Source: Rhizoctonia solani
Taxonomy: Eukaryota; Basidiomycota; Agaricomycetes; Cantharellales; Ceratobasidiaceae
Assembly: GCF_016906535.1 (NCBI RefSeq)
Contig: NC_057378.1
Location: forward strand, 496,001-560,000
Direction: 5' to 3'
DNA length: 64,000 bases
Under the pieces are notes generated by a model. It was not told the DNA's origin and ran no database searches. It saw only the letters and a program-made list of their open reading frames with translations. Positions within the stretch are counted from its first letter, which is position 1. Each line of letters opens with the position of its first letter. Position numbers and translations under genes: made by a program. This document shows, piece after piece, positions 1 through 11,889 of this stretch.

Positions 1-2522
1 GTCACTCAATTAACATAAAATGTTCTTTCCTACCTGTTTTACCGGAAGGAATTCGAGGATCCACCACCACCAATTTATGGAAAGCTGGTCATATATTGGG
101 CTCAGTGCATCCTTGTAGTCTTCCACTTCCTCGTTAATAAAGGGCTCCCTTGGCTCCCAGGCATCTGCACCATAATCTCTCAGCTCATGCCCTGTAGCCA
201 TGCTCCAGTGCACTGGGAAATATGGCTCGTACGGATCGACCTTCCCCGAAAGTTGGGCGCGATGGCGATCCAGTCGATCCATCAGTGTAACTTGCCTATG
301 CCGTAGGTGAGGTGTGATGGGAGGATATGCATCCCTCATTGAATAAGAGCGGGTACGTATGCGGGGCAACAAGGCCGAAGGACTTATACTGGTGCTAGCT
401 TCGGGGATCTGATCTAGAGAAGTTATAGGGGGAGGTCGTGGGAGAACGTTAGGCCATAAAGTTTCTGGGGAGAGTCCGACGTCTTCGAGTAAATTCGAAT
501 GAAACAAGATACCTAGCGGAGTATTAGAAAAACGAAAGGCCGAATTCACTACGAATCACCGACCTGTGTTACATTTAAAGCACTGACGAATCATCCACCT
601 CAAGGAAATCCGTGCCAAGGAATAACGTTCTCCATTTTTGACTGATCCACCACCGACATCCGTGTGTGCTCCTGCGAACCAAACTTCTATTAAAGAAGTG
701 TGAGTTGATTAATGGCATCCAACTCAGAGCTCTCTATATTGTTACTAACCTTCGACATCGGTTTCAGCGCGCGATATTCGTTTTCCTCCAATCGCGTGCG
801 CCACCGAGTCACTCGGTCCCCGCTTGTGCCGACGTTTGTCTCGATGGCCCATTTTCTCGCCTTGACTCATTGGGACAGGTGGATAAATGCCAGACCCTTT
901 AGACGTTCTACATTTTTTTGATTCTATTTCGTCTGTGGCGGGTATGGGGTACCCCGATATCAAGTTGATAAAGCTCGAAATATAGCCACTTATGCTTCGA
1001 ATGGCTCTGGAGATCCCACTAACGCGACCTGAGACATTTCCAACAGCTTCACCGATAGTTTCAACTACTGTTGACCCATAATTCAGCAAACCCTGTCTCT
1101 CGACTTTCATGGACATCTTCTTCATTCGCTTCTCCCTTCTCCGCCTGGAGACATAGTCTTCACGAGGAGGGGCGGCCAAAGCCGCATCTTGATCTGAAGT
1201 TCGTCCCCATAAGTTGTCCTTGAATTTGGACCGACGCTCATCTAATGACAAAGCGTGTCTGTAGTACCGGACAACATAGTTGGACTTGGCGAATGGAAGT
1301 TCGCGTGGAATAAGCCCTACAACAATGCATTTGGGTTACGATTAGTACATCTGGCATAATGATTTCTTGGACCAACTGACCAACTGAGTTTACCGTATCA
1401 AATAAACCCATAAAATGAATTTCCACTTCAGTCGAAAAAGCTTGCTTGAACCCGTTGCTCATTTCCCACCCTTCTTTGTCGTCTCGTTGGTACATATGAT
1501 ATGCGAATGGGACCTGCCGGTAATTGGCCTTGGGAAGGAGTCCGACCTGATATGGACAGGGATTAGTAGGTGTAGATAAGTGTAATTCCGGGCCTTACCT
1601 TGTGGAGCATGCCTGCCAGTGCCCTTGCTGCGTATGCACCTCGGGAGAATCCAAATAGGCATATCTATCGTCCAATCCGAAAGACATTGTTAGTAATGTG
1701 TACGGCATATCCCAAAAGAGATGTGAATGTACCTTATCCCCTTCGCGATCTATAACCCAGTGCATTATATTATTGAATGATAGTATTCCTATTATGCATA
1801 TAACTTACGGTTTTGCATCAAGAACTCGTATCCATCTTGTTTGGTTTGGTCAGCTGAACCTCCAGCTGGACTATACGTCGTAAAACGCACCTGTTACATG
1901 ATCCTGAAGTCCATGCGCAAGAGCCATATCAGCTGCTTTCGATATTGCAACTCCAACCGGTGTGATGAAGTGCTCAGAGTGTGTTCCTATTCCTGCTTGA
2001 TAGTACACCATCTGGTTGTCGAAGTTGTCTTTTTTGAGAAGATGGACGAACTGCACAATATTCGAATTCTAACGAAGTAGGTTAGCTACATGCCTTAGAG
2101 CATAATGGAGAAAGGTTGTACATCCTGGTCATATGGTCACCTGTTCTGAATTATCATAAAAAACGCTCAGGAAGATCCTACGATGGCGAGAAGAATATCT
2201 CACCCATCAAAACATAAAACCTGATTGATGATTTAGCTCTCTATAGTATGCCATTCCATACAGTTCATGCTCACCAAAGTTCGGGTTCGATAAGCATTCT
2301 CGGGGGTATTATCTGAGGGAAACTCGACTTAGGCCTGGGGATAGCCCGATGGTACCGCGAGCAAGGACTGGAAGGCTTGGGAGGCTCTTTAGTGGGGGTG
2401 TAGAAGGGACTAAGTGAACACGGTAATTCTGAGACTGGTGATCCTGTATAAACAATGATTTCCGAATCGTCATCTATGGCGGGACTTAGTTCAGGAGTAA
2501 GAAACGATACAGGCGCTGGCAT
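1..2522 (-). CDS. DUF2235 (T6SS Tle1-like) alpha/beta-hydrolase domain protein, 3' end cut by window edge
   Basis: Multi-exon gene read from a start near 2522 towards position 1. After a proline/serine-rich N-terminus come LVLCFDG (around 2220) and NSNIVQF, then the nucleophile elbow GFSRGAYAARALAG (about 1660-1600), FMGLFDTVNSVG (about 1410-1370), a basic linker, and AHTDVGGGS (about 680-650), followed by RWMIRQCFKCNTG. These are hallmarks of the DUF2235 family, whose members include phospholipase-like hydrolases; Ser of GFSRG and Asp of HTDVGGG are the expected catalytic positions. Two introns were placed exactly: 687-749 and 513-563. The second removes an in-frame TGA and joins CNTG to ILFHSNLLEDVG. 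The last visible exon ends at about position 28 with LPVKQ and a GTAGGA donor, so the gene continues to the left. Exon joins just after LVLCFDG remain uncertain. Substrate unknown. Confidence 0.85.
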
Positions 2523-3439
2523 GGTGAGGCGCTATGGGTCAAAGACGTTGTGCTATGCTGGTTTATATCTGCCAAAATACATGTCGGGACCACGTTTTAT
2601 TCTGCTGATAACGTCACGATGAGCATGTCGATTCAGAGTGAGAAACCGCCTCGTTGCTCTTTCGGAAGGTCGATCGACTGGGAGCATCAAGTGTGTCACT
2701 TTAATGCTCTTCCTGCCAGTCGTTTCCTGTGCCGCGTTGGAATTTCCAGCTTGGTCTCTTTGAAGTTACCTAGATTTTTATCTTCTTTCCTCTTTACACT
2801 GTTAATGGGCATAGACTTGAAGAACGACGATAACAGGCCGTAATTTCTCTTGCCACATGCATCGATTAAGCGCTCAGTCAACGTAAGATCAGAGCCCCGG
2901 ATCCGTGATGTCTCGCGTGACAGCCGCTCGGGTGTCTTGATTTTGGCATAGCTCCTGGTGATTTAGGTCAGTGCCAATCGTAAAACACGACTGTCGTTCC
3001 TTCTTGGGTGAGGCACTACTGCACTGCCGCCACTGGTCTTCAGCTCACTTTTCCTCGTGCTTTATGATGCGATAGTAATCCCAACACGCTGCAGTTAATT
3101 GTTTCTCCGATCAAATTTAAGCGTGTATACGAGCATTCCAGATTGAGTAACATGATGTACTGTAGCTAGCGCTAACTGATGCGGGCAGAGATGTGTTAGG
3201 CGCCGACATGACAAATCAACGCTTAGCCACATTGAATTTGTAATTGGTGATTGTTATTGCCCAAAGCCTGACTTAACCCCCCACCACCTTCGATTGTGAC
3301 CAAATAAATCCGTTCCTCGAGAACTAAGATTCGTCCATCCAATCAAACTATACTGGACATATTCTAGACTGAACGACACACCTGCCGATAATCTGGATAC
3401 TTACCCTTGACCGGACACCCGTTGGTTCGCACTGGCCTC
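2523..3439. other. Intergenic region between divergent genes
   Basis: About 0.9 kb between the divergently transcribed DUF2235 gene and the gene with three RNA-binding-like domains. It should hold both promoters. Short open frames occur, but none has splice-consistent extensions or a recognisable domain. Confidence 0.5.
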
Positions 3440-5493
3440 ATGATTGAAACGACTGGACTCGCCATACCCTTGGACCAATGGGTGTGTGCCTCGGCGCGCG
3501 TTGCTCGTATGGACATGCTGCTTCGCCTATACGACTCTGGTCCTAGGAACGATTACTCTCGGCTCGGTATTGATGATGCTCTACCGTTACTCAGTCATGC
3601 CTGCAAGGCCAGTTATGGTAATTTTAACGCGCTTGACTTCGACATCAAATCATCACAAGGTCCTTTGTGTAAGTCTCGAGTTCAGCATAGCTTACTCCTC
3701 TTAATCTGTATCTTTAGCGTATTCAGCAGTTTTGACCATCACTGGACCGGACGAAATTGGAATCGAATTCCCGGATTCTGATAAACATCCTACCCAATTG
3801 CAAGCCAAGAAGAGCGCTGCATATAAAGCAATCCTTGGAGGGGCTATTGGATATATTATGCAAAGTAAGCGAAATGAAATTTAGGGTCGGAACGTCCACC
3901 TTACCCAGCATTGATAGGTGCAAGTTCGGCTGTTAATGATTCAAATAAATCACCTGCCGACCTTCCCCCACCTCTCACACGAGCTGCAGAATCTATTCCA
4001 AAAGCTGGGTCCTCCGATACCACCAAGACCACTACTACCGGCATAAACCAAGGGAGAAAGGCTCGTGGAGCTAAACAGAAAGCCCCACCTGACGCTATGA
4101 ACCTTATCAATACATTCTTACAAAGAACTTACCGAGATCGCAAAATGACAATGCCAAAATCATCACAGGAATGGAAAGTGGTGCTCTGCGGAGGAGGTAT
4201 GTTATCATGTCTCCTTTTAGGCCTTTGAATCTCATTGGGCAGTTGACTGATAGGAGTCATGGCTCACTTGACCATTAGGCTACCTTCTGGGAGCTCCAGG
4301 TCCTACGGTGACCTTCCCGGGAGTTCTGTAGATCCCGCGAAGATCCCAAATGTTTATCCGTCCGCAACGGTGGCTAAACGAGAGGTAGCCAGTGATGCAC
4401 TGAAAGCGGGTGTACTACAATTCATCAAATTCGATAAAACCGAAGCCCCAATGCCTCCACAGCTGACTAGTCCAACAGTCCCTATGGTCCGCGCTCACGG
4501 ACCACTGTCAAGCTATGTAGCGTACGACCCATCTAAGGACAAGATGGCTGCGGCCGGAAAGACGGGAATAATAACCAAGGTTCCGCGTACCTTGACGGAC
4601 GAGAATGTCCCTGATCCCCCAAAATCTGAATCTGAATCTGAATCTTCGGCCTCATCCGAAGAAGGCGCCATTGAAGATTCTGCTGAAGATGTGGGTCCTG
4701 TCCCCCCACTCGAACAAGGTAAGGCTCTATCCGCACGGAAATGTCTGCTTTTGATACTATCATTGCCTCAGTCCTCGACTCGGTCCCGAGCCCATCCCAT
4801 CATGGGGATCTCCCGAATATTGATCAATCACTATCCCCTATAGATGAAGTGGAAGTCGTTGACGATTTACTAGGGCCTGCCTCTGTATCGAACCCCGAAG
4901 GATCCAGCGAACAGGATGAGGAAGAAGTTGATGAACTGGCTCCGAGTGAATACGGGGACGATGGAGCAATCTCTGAGGGCCAGAGCGAACCTATGGACTA
5001 GAGTCGGATGCAGGCACCCCGATAGGCATCATCACTGTTGCTCCAGAGAAGAGGCCCTCGCCTCAAGAAGATGAACCAGAACCTGCAGAGAAACAACCCT
5101 TCAAGAAACAAAAGACCGAGCCAGTGGAAAACTCGATTGAAGGAGCCGACCAGAAACCAGAGTCTCCAGGACTCCAAGTGATGGTAGGGCCCAATTATAG
5201 TAGCATTCTATCAGGTCTGGTTATTTCCTCTCCTCACCGTGATCATCAGATTTGCTGAATAGCTAAACTATTTAGAATTTTGTTTCGAGCGTGGTCAGGC
5301 GCAGCCTCAGGTGACTTATCAAAGGAATTTCGAACACCCCAAAGTAGAAGGACCAGTAATGTATAGCGTTTCCATTATCCTGGGTTCAAGTCGTTTCGAG
5401 CTGTCGAAGCAGTACGAAAGTATCGAATTGGGCGAAGAGAAGTTATCAAAGCGTATTTTAAGGCAGTTCGGCATCCGGGCCAAGAAGATTTAA
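3440..5493 (+). CDS. Predicted protein with three dsRBD-like domains
   Basis: Seven exons: 3440-3668, 3718-3864, 3909-4196, 4254-4718, 4772-4945, 4984-5214, 5276-5493. They sum to 1752 nt, or 583 codons plus stop. Three segments follow the alpha-beta-beta-beta-alpha order of a dsRNA-binding domain. In repeat 1, helix LPLLSHACKASYG and strand YSAVLTITG precede the helix AKKSAAYKAIL. In repeat 2, MNLINTFLQRTY and AHLTIRLPSG precede VAKREVASDAL. In repeat 3, YSSILSEFCFERGQ and MYSVSIILGSS precede EEKLSKRILRQF. An acidic, serine-rich linker with the basic patch KQPFKKQKTEP, a possible nuclear signal, separates repeats 2 and 3. The fifth intron (4946-4983, 38 bp) is short; without it the protein would stop at 5001 and lose repeat 3. 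ATG 3509 is an alternative start. The fold call is inferred from pattern; RNA binding is not shown. Confidence 0.6.
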
Positions 5494-6650
5494 GCGTACA
5501 GGCTTCAATCCCAGTCCTGTACCTTGTGACCCGACTTGCTTCTTCTACTCTCGTTATTTTGCGCCTGGTCTGTCTTTTCCTTCTTGTGTTGAATGACCAC
5601 GAACACTTTTGGCTCTTGTAAATTATAATTACGTATGTAGAAGTGTGCATTGTATCATCCTCCCCCAGATCTGATCTATCCTGTATGATCTCTATTTATG
5701 TTTTGGCTTACTTTCGGCTTCACCGTGGAAATATTGAATAATATTCGTTCTTGACTTTGAAAGCAAGAGGCGCATCCATTCTCGACAATCATAGGTACTC
5801 CACGTTTCAGGGCACGTATGCGGACCGGGCCGCTCTGTACTGGCGCTCTCACTGATTGGTCACGCAGACATGTGGCCCAGAAATATCAAGCTTGATCTCT
5901 AGTCGCCCATGGATCATGGACAAGCACTTCTTCCAGGCCATCCCGAGAGTACAAGGACGTTTATACGAAATGTGATTTCATCTTGACTCTTGTCTGTACC
6001 TGTCCGGAGAACATGCTCAAAACTCTGTGTATCTTGGACAGGTTAATTTAATCACCCAAACCTGATGGGCTAATAAATACAGGACTTCCCTTGGTCGATA
6101 TTGCCTGATTAGGAGCTGCCGATGTGCTGAGTCATCTTTTGGTTTGGTCGACTACCACGTGCCGTTTGCCTTGAATTTGTTGTGCAAAGTTTAATGGCCT
6201 TTTCCTCCCATCTGCCACGGCATTTAGAATTGTACTGACATTCTTACTTAGTTTAATTATGCTGCTACTCATACATACTCATATAGTCATAGCCACTTGG
6301 GGAATTTTCGGGTCAGAACATTCACAACATTAATTGGACTACGAACGACATCATCAGAATCGAATGCCAAGGAGCTTGAACACGGTCCGGGGTACCCCAC
6401 ACGGCCCGGCCACCCAGAGGGATTGATCTCCGGGAACGGATATGCTGCACCCTTACCAACCTAGAATATACTAACATTGGTGCGCCAGGCCCAGAGGTCT
6501 GCTGACCTGGGCTTCTCTTGGCTCGGTCTCACCTAAGGCCCGGACGGAACGTTCTCTGCCCTGGCTTCCTGGTGTGGGCGAGTATATGAAGGAATAGTAT
6601 GGAGAGTACAGGTCGTGGCGCCTTCCGCTTGTCCTCCCTGGACACTCACG
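5494..6650. other. Intergenic region
   Basis: No convincing coding frame. It probably contains the 3' end of the upstream gene and the promoter of the GH28 gene; a weak TATA-like GTATATGAAGG lies at about 6582-6592, some 60 bp before the ATG. Confidence 0.5.
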
Positions 6651-8318
6651 ATGGTCACGAAAGCTTCGGTTGTTGTTGCTGTTGCACTTTCGGCGGTTGC
6701 TGCTGCTGGATCGAGCAAGAAAACCTGTGTGGTTAAGGTTAGTTTTTTTTTTAACAAAAAACCCCCCCCTTTTCACCCTGTGTACTTTGTTGTCACGCCT
6801 CAACGAGGTTGAAACTCGTTCCATCCACCACGTTTACGATCTGCATATTTACCTCGTGTATTTTTAGCACACCAAGAATAGCGACGATACACCCGCCATT
6901 CTCGATGCTTTCTCCAAGTGCCAGAAGGATGGAAATGTGGTTTTCTCCAAGGGCGTCACATACAATGCCTGGACTCCCTTTGCTGTTTACAATCTTAGTA
7001 TGTCGACCGAGACCCCCTTCAGCTATGCTATTTAGGAACTCACATCTGATCTTTAGGCAATGTTATTGTAAACATTGATGGCAATATTGACTTGCCCAAG
7101 CAGGTTTCAGTGGTTCAGCAGAAGATTAACTCAACCGCGAACCCACCATCCACTTATGCAACCCCTTGGATCTATTTCCAAGGTGAGTCATATTTCAAAT
7201 ATATTACTTGGCGTATCTAATTATGCTGTTGGCTATAAGGCGACCGTGTTCAGTTGATCGGTTCCAAATCCAAGAGCGGTGGGCAGTTCAACGGTTATGG
7301 TCAACAGTGGTGGGATAACGGGATTCGGATTCTCCGTCCTCAACTTGCCACTTTCAACGTTACCAACGGGTACATCACTCGTCTTAAGGTCATTAAGCCT
7401 GTTGCATGGGGCTGGAATATTCCTGGGAAGAATATTCTTATTGAGGACCATTTTGTTGACGCAAAACCCAACAATAGCACTCGTGATTCAACTATCTCTT
7501 TCCCCTTTAACACCGATGGGTTCAATTTTAGCGGTCAGAATATTACCCTGAACGGCTACTGGGGAGAGAACGGGGACGACTGCGTCAGTGTTGTTAATGG
7601 TGCACGAAACATTGTTGCCAAGGTCTGTAGCAAAATTCAATACCCACAAGCCGAGTTTTGACATTTTTTCCAAACAGAATGGATACTGTGGTTTCTCGTC
7701 ACACGGTCTCTCAGTTGGATCTCTCGGCCGTAATGGCGCCAACCACACCGTTGCCAATGTACTCTTTGACAAGTGGACTATGGAAGGTGCGGTGTACGCT
7801 GCTCGTTTCAAGTCTTGGACAGGCGGAAACGGCTTTGCCGAGAATGTGACTTGGTCAAACATCCGTGCTATCAACGTCTCCACCGCTGCCTTTGTCACTC
7901 AAAAGTAAGCTCAGTAACAAAAACACCAACTGCCCCGGTGATTGACATTGCTCCGTGTAGTTATTATGACCAAGACAAGGGACCTCGCCCCGGTAACCAA
8001 AACAAAACCAGCACTCGCATCACGAACTTGACCTTTAAGAACTTTGAGGGATATCTCGGTCCCAACTGGACCGACGGAACCTGCATTTCCGAGCCATGCT
8101 GGAACTACGTCGAGGGTGGTGATACCACCCAGAGCATTATTCTCGACTTGTACAACGGCACCGCTACCGGCCTCAAGTTCCGTAACTTCAAGGTTCACCC
8201 CTACAAGAAGGGCTACGACAAGACGACCGTTATTTGCGACCCAGCTACTCTTCATCCTGAAGACATCAAGGTCCTCGGATTCAAATGTGTGAGGGGCCCA
8301 TACCAGCCAACCGCTTGA
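6651..8318 (+). CDS. Secreted GH28 exo-polygalacturonase
   Basis: Six exons (6651-6737, 6868-6997, 7057-7182, 7240-7622, 7678-7904, 7961-8318) encode 436 residues. A signal peptide starts MVTKASVVVAVALSAVAAAG. The catalytic core shows the three GH28 motifs in order: NTDGFN, GDDCVSV and SSHGLSVGSLG, then the substrate-binding basic motif in YAARFKSW. These supply the catalytic aspartates (NTD and GDD) and the conserved histidine. SHG in place of GHG, and the overall length, resemble exo-acting enzymes that release galacturonate from chain ends of pectin, so I call it exo; endo or rhamnogalacturonan activity cannot be ruled out. Many N-glycosylation sequons fit an extracellular enzyme. Intron 1 (6738-6867) contains a long T run followed by A and C runs. 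Confidence 0.92.
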
Positions 8319-9391
8319 GTGCGGAAAAAATAACCTGTACTATTCTGTGGTGTATGACTTACAAGCTGATTAATGAACGTTATTTTTGTTTCTGCTTTTC
8401 TTGTGTCGGCTATCCCTCCCTCTGCCGATTGGGAGCGTGTGGAGTCACGTGCCTCGCATCAATTGACGTTTAAATGTATTCTATATGCGCTTCTCGTGGG
8501 TTGGTTGACTGCGAGGTTGATTATCTCATGATTTCTCTTCCAAAATGTCTATGTGTGACGAGAATCTTCCGCTATTTCATTCGCCACTAATGCAACTCGG
8601 CACTGAATAAGTGGATATCGCTTGACCGGAGGCCGAAAATGTACGTCAAGGAGCCAAGATCGACATGATTTGAGTGTTCGCCTAGATCCCTTTGAGCTTC
8701 CTGATTTATTTGACCGACATTGACAGCTGTCATTGGCTCATCATCGGTCACCCCTACACGAGATCCCCAGTGATATTACTGATTTTATCTCGTTATTTGG
8801 ATTCAAAATATCCATACGACCAAATTTGCTCTTGTCTTCGGATTGATTATTTCATCTTTGCTCCTATACATAGGGGCAACGCAACCCCATTTTAGGCCCA
8901 AAACGTCCTGCTTTGCCACATCGATGAAACTCCACTTTTGTTCACAAGTTCAACTGCGCTGATAACTATACCTCACCATTCCTCCCGAGGCCTTCCGCCT
9001 ATACATGAATCGGCATGTGAAAAAATGACGTTTGTTTCAAAGGTAAGGCACATCGAGGCACCGGGCATGGTTTCTTATTCGACATTGGCTGTATGACAGA
9101 AAGATCATTGAATAGAGTCATCCTCTGGACCAGCTGCGGAATCGAGCTATACTAAGTCATGATGTGTATTATGTATATAGCGCCGAGTGCCAAAATCGTA
9201 TGCACGGCAGCGCTGTTGGTCTAGATTTCCCCGTATGGTCCGTTGAACGAGTAATGCACTTGGTTGAGAAGCTATGAACGCATAGATGGTAGCATAATGG
9301 TATAAAGCCTAGTGGATAAAGTGTCCCAACTACCCACTCCAGCTTATTGAACCAGCTTCAACTGCCTGTCTAACCCCATCCCAATATCGAT
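8319..9391. other. Intergenic region with promoter of oxalate decarboxylase copy 1
   Basis: No gene seen. A TATA-like TATAAAGCC at about 9301, some 90 bp before the ATG at 9392, is the likely core promoter of the next gene. Confidence 0.5.
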
Positions 9392-11426
9392 ATGTTATTT
9401 ACGCCATTGATTGCCTTTGCTGCATACGCATCTGCTGCTCCGACTAGGGCTAGCTCCCTTACCACCGACACTGCTCTCACATCAGTGTCTACCCCAGTGA
9501 CGTCCAGCACAACCGCAGGTGCTGCACTTCCGAGCCCAACGGTGCCTTATGCATCCGATGACCCCAACGGTTCATATCTGAATCGTTTCCAAAGCGGTAC
9601 CCCGGAGCCCGAACGCGGGGCGGCAGGTGGATCTATTATGGGGCCTCAGAACCTTCCACTTGAGCGTCAGAACCCAGATTTACTGGCCCCACCTACGACA
9701 GATAGTGGCACCGTGTAAGATTTCATAACTCAAGGCTTTCTCCTTTTAAACTGATAGTTTGCTTGTCCAGTGAAAATGTCAAATGGCCATTTGGACTTTC
9801 TCACAACCGAGTACAAGATGGGGGCTGGGCAAGACAACAGAATAGTAAGTTGTGAAAGTCTAAATGGTTAAAATAATAGCTTACCCACCATATCACAGTT
9901 CATGAAATGCCTATTGCTACCAGCATGGCGGGAGTCGATATGCGGCTAAACGCTGGAGCGATCCGGTAAGTGCCGAATATAAATTTCCAGATCGCGTTGT
10001 CTCATAAAATTACTAGTGAATTGCATTGGCATCTCACTGCAGAGGTATGTTTCAAGGCGTGTTGAATTGGTTCTGAATTAACTCTCGCAAATACCAGTGG
10101 GGCTATGTCATGGCTGTAAGCTAAAAGCTTGTGTATTTATTTGAACGAACGCGACGCTGACGTTGAATTCCAGGGAAGCTGCCGTGTGAATGCAGTTGAT
10201 CAACTTGGACGTAACTATCTTGCCGATGTGGTGCGTTCAATTCTTACGTTTGGATGCTTGAGTCAATCTCATACTATTTCATTCCCTCGGGTTCCAGTAT
10301 CCTGGCGATTTATGGTACTTCCCTCAAGGAATTCCCCACTCTATTCAAGGTCTCAATGACACGGCTAACGGCTGCGAGTTTCTCCTGGTAAGTTTGATTA
10401 GGGGAGAAATCATGCATATAACCACATTTTTGCTTAGGTTCTCGATGATGGCACGTTTAGCGAAGACTCCACCTTTCTCCTCACAGATTGGATGGCACAT
10501 ATACCAAAGGATGTATTGGCCAAGAATTTCCGCGTCAATGCGTCTGCATTCGACCACATCCCCGATCGCCAATTGTGGATGCTTCCATCCGCGGTCCCTA
10601 CTGAAAGTGTGACCGAAGCTAACCCCGTGAGCCCAGCGGGTACGGTACCGCTCCCGTTCACGTTTGCAGCGAGCAAGGCGCCGGCTACCAATGTGAGTAT
10701 ATACGCGTGCCTTCTTGTTCCTGGGCTGGAGGCGAGTTCCTTACGCTTCCAAATCAGGTAACCGGAGGATCTGTCAAAGTTATCGATTCGCGTACCTTTA
10801 ACATCTCAAAGACTATCGCTGTTGCGGAAGTCACGGTTGTACCTGGAGGTATTAGGGAGCTCCATGTGAGTCTACTCGGGATTTCACCGTTATAACGCTA
10901 TAAACTTTGGCGCCTATCTTTTTAGTGGCATCCCACCCAACCCGAATGGACCTTTTATCTGTAAGCCTATCTCTGCACCCTTGTAGGACGGCTCACAAAG
11001 ATTGTACACAGGGAGGGAAATGCACGGGTTACTGTTTTTGCTTCATCGGCCAACGCACGCACTTTTGATTACCAAGCTGGTGATATTGGTATGATGTGGA
11101 ACTTGCTTAGGAAATCACATGTTCACGGGTAAACATTCTTTACAGGATACGTCCCTCCCACTTTCGGCCATTACGTCGAGAACATTGGCAATACTACAAT
11201 GAGATATCTAGAGATTTTCAAGACCAACATTTATGAAGATATCAGCCTCAATCAATGGCTTGCCCTTACTCCTCCCGAGTTGGTCAAGGTGTGTTTCAGT
11301 AGAGATCGGTACCAGCTTCTCGCGTTGATCTATGGTTTATTCTAGGCGCATCTCCAGCTTGATGACGAAACCATTTCTCTCCTTCAGAAGGTCAAACCCA
11401 TTGTGGTTGGACCCGGAGAGTGGTAG
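9392..11426 (+). CDS. Secreted oxalate decarboxylase (bicupin), copy 1
   Basis: Thirteen exons (9392-9714, 9771-9844, 9899-9965, 10017-10044, 10098-10115, 10174-10230, 10298-10387, 10438-10692, 10758-10865, 10926-10960, 11012-11088, 11146-11288, 11346-11426) total 1356 nt, giving 451 residues. One exon is only 18 nt (WGYVMA). The N-terminus has a signal peptide and a Ser/Thr/Ala-rich stretch. Each cupin carries metal ligands: ELHWHLTAE then IPHSIQG in the first, and [11 protein letters not shown] then FGHYVEN in the second. The lid segment GTFSEDSTF contains the glutamate position expected for decarboxylase rather than oxidase chemistry. Such Mn enzymes convert oxalate to formate and CO2. This copy is clearly more diverged from the other four in the window and looks intact. 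Confidence 0.93.
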
Positions 11427-11889
11427 TTTGAATCGAAATGCATGCAAGAGCATGCTTTGTGAAACCTGACCGTGAAATGAAGTGCCAATGTTTGACAGCC
11501 GTAATTTACTATTCTAAGACTGCGATTGTATAGCACTATATCATATTAATTGAATTCTAACCACATATATTGCACTCTGACCCCACAAATACTGCCATTC
11601 GGGAACGAAAGTTTGAGTACCCACCAACCGCTACTCCGGATTCTGTTGGAGCATAAATTATCCGTTTTTCCGCTTGCAATACAAAGGAATACTGTTCGTT
11701 CCGGACTAAGCATTTTTATATAACCGGGGAGTTGCACAGCCTCCCATCACGTCTATATCAAATGTGGATCTTCGTGGGGGGTCTGGCCACCGTCAGCGCC
11801 TCACGTAACTCTGTCCAGGTCTTGTCGGTCTGCGTTCTTCAATGTGAGGACAAATCTTGCTCTTAACCTGGCCAACGACCGAGCAGTGA
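11427..11889. other. Intergenic region
   Basis: 3' end of oxalate decarboxylase copy 1 and the promoter of the Zn2Cys6 gene. Nothing else recognised. Confidence 0.5.

Noticed and set aside
4999..5001. TAG as the end of the dsRBD-like gene
   Set aside because: The next 230 bp stay open in the frame reached through a 38-bp intron and lead to a third domain. The alternative is still possible and is recorded.
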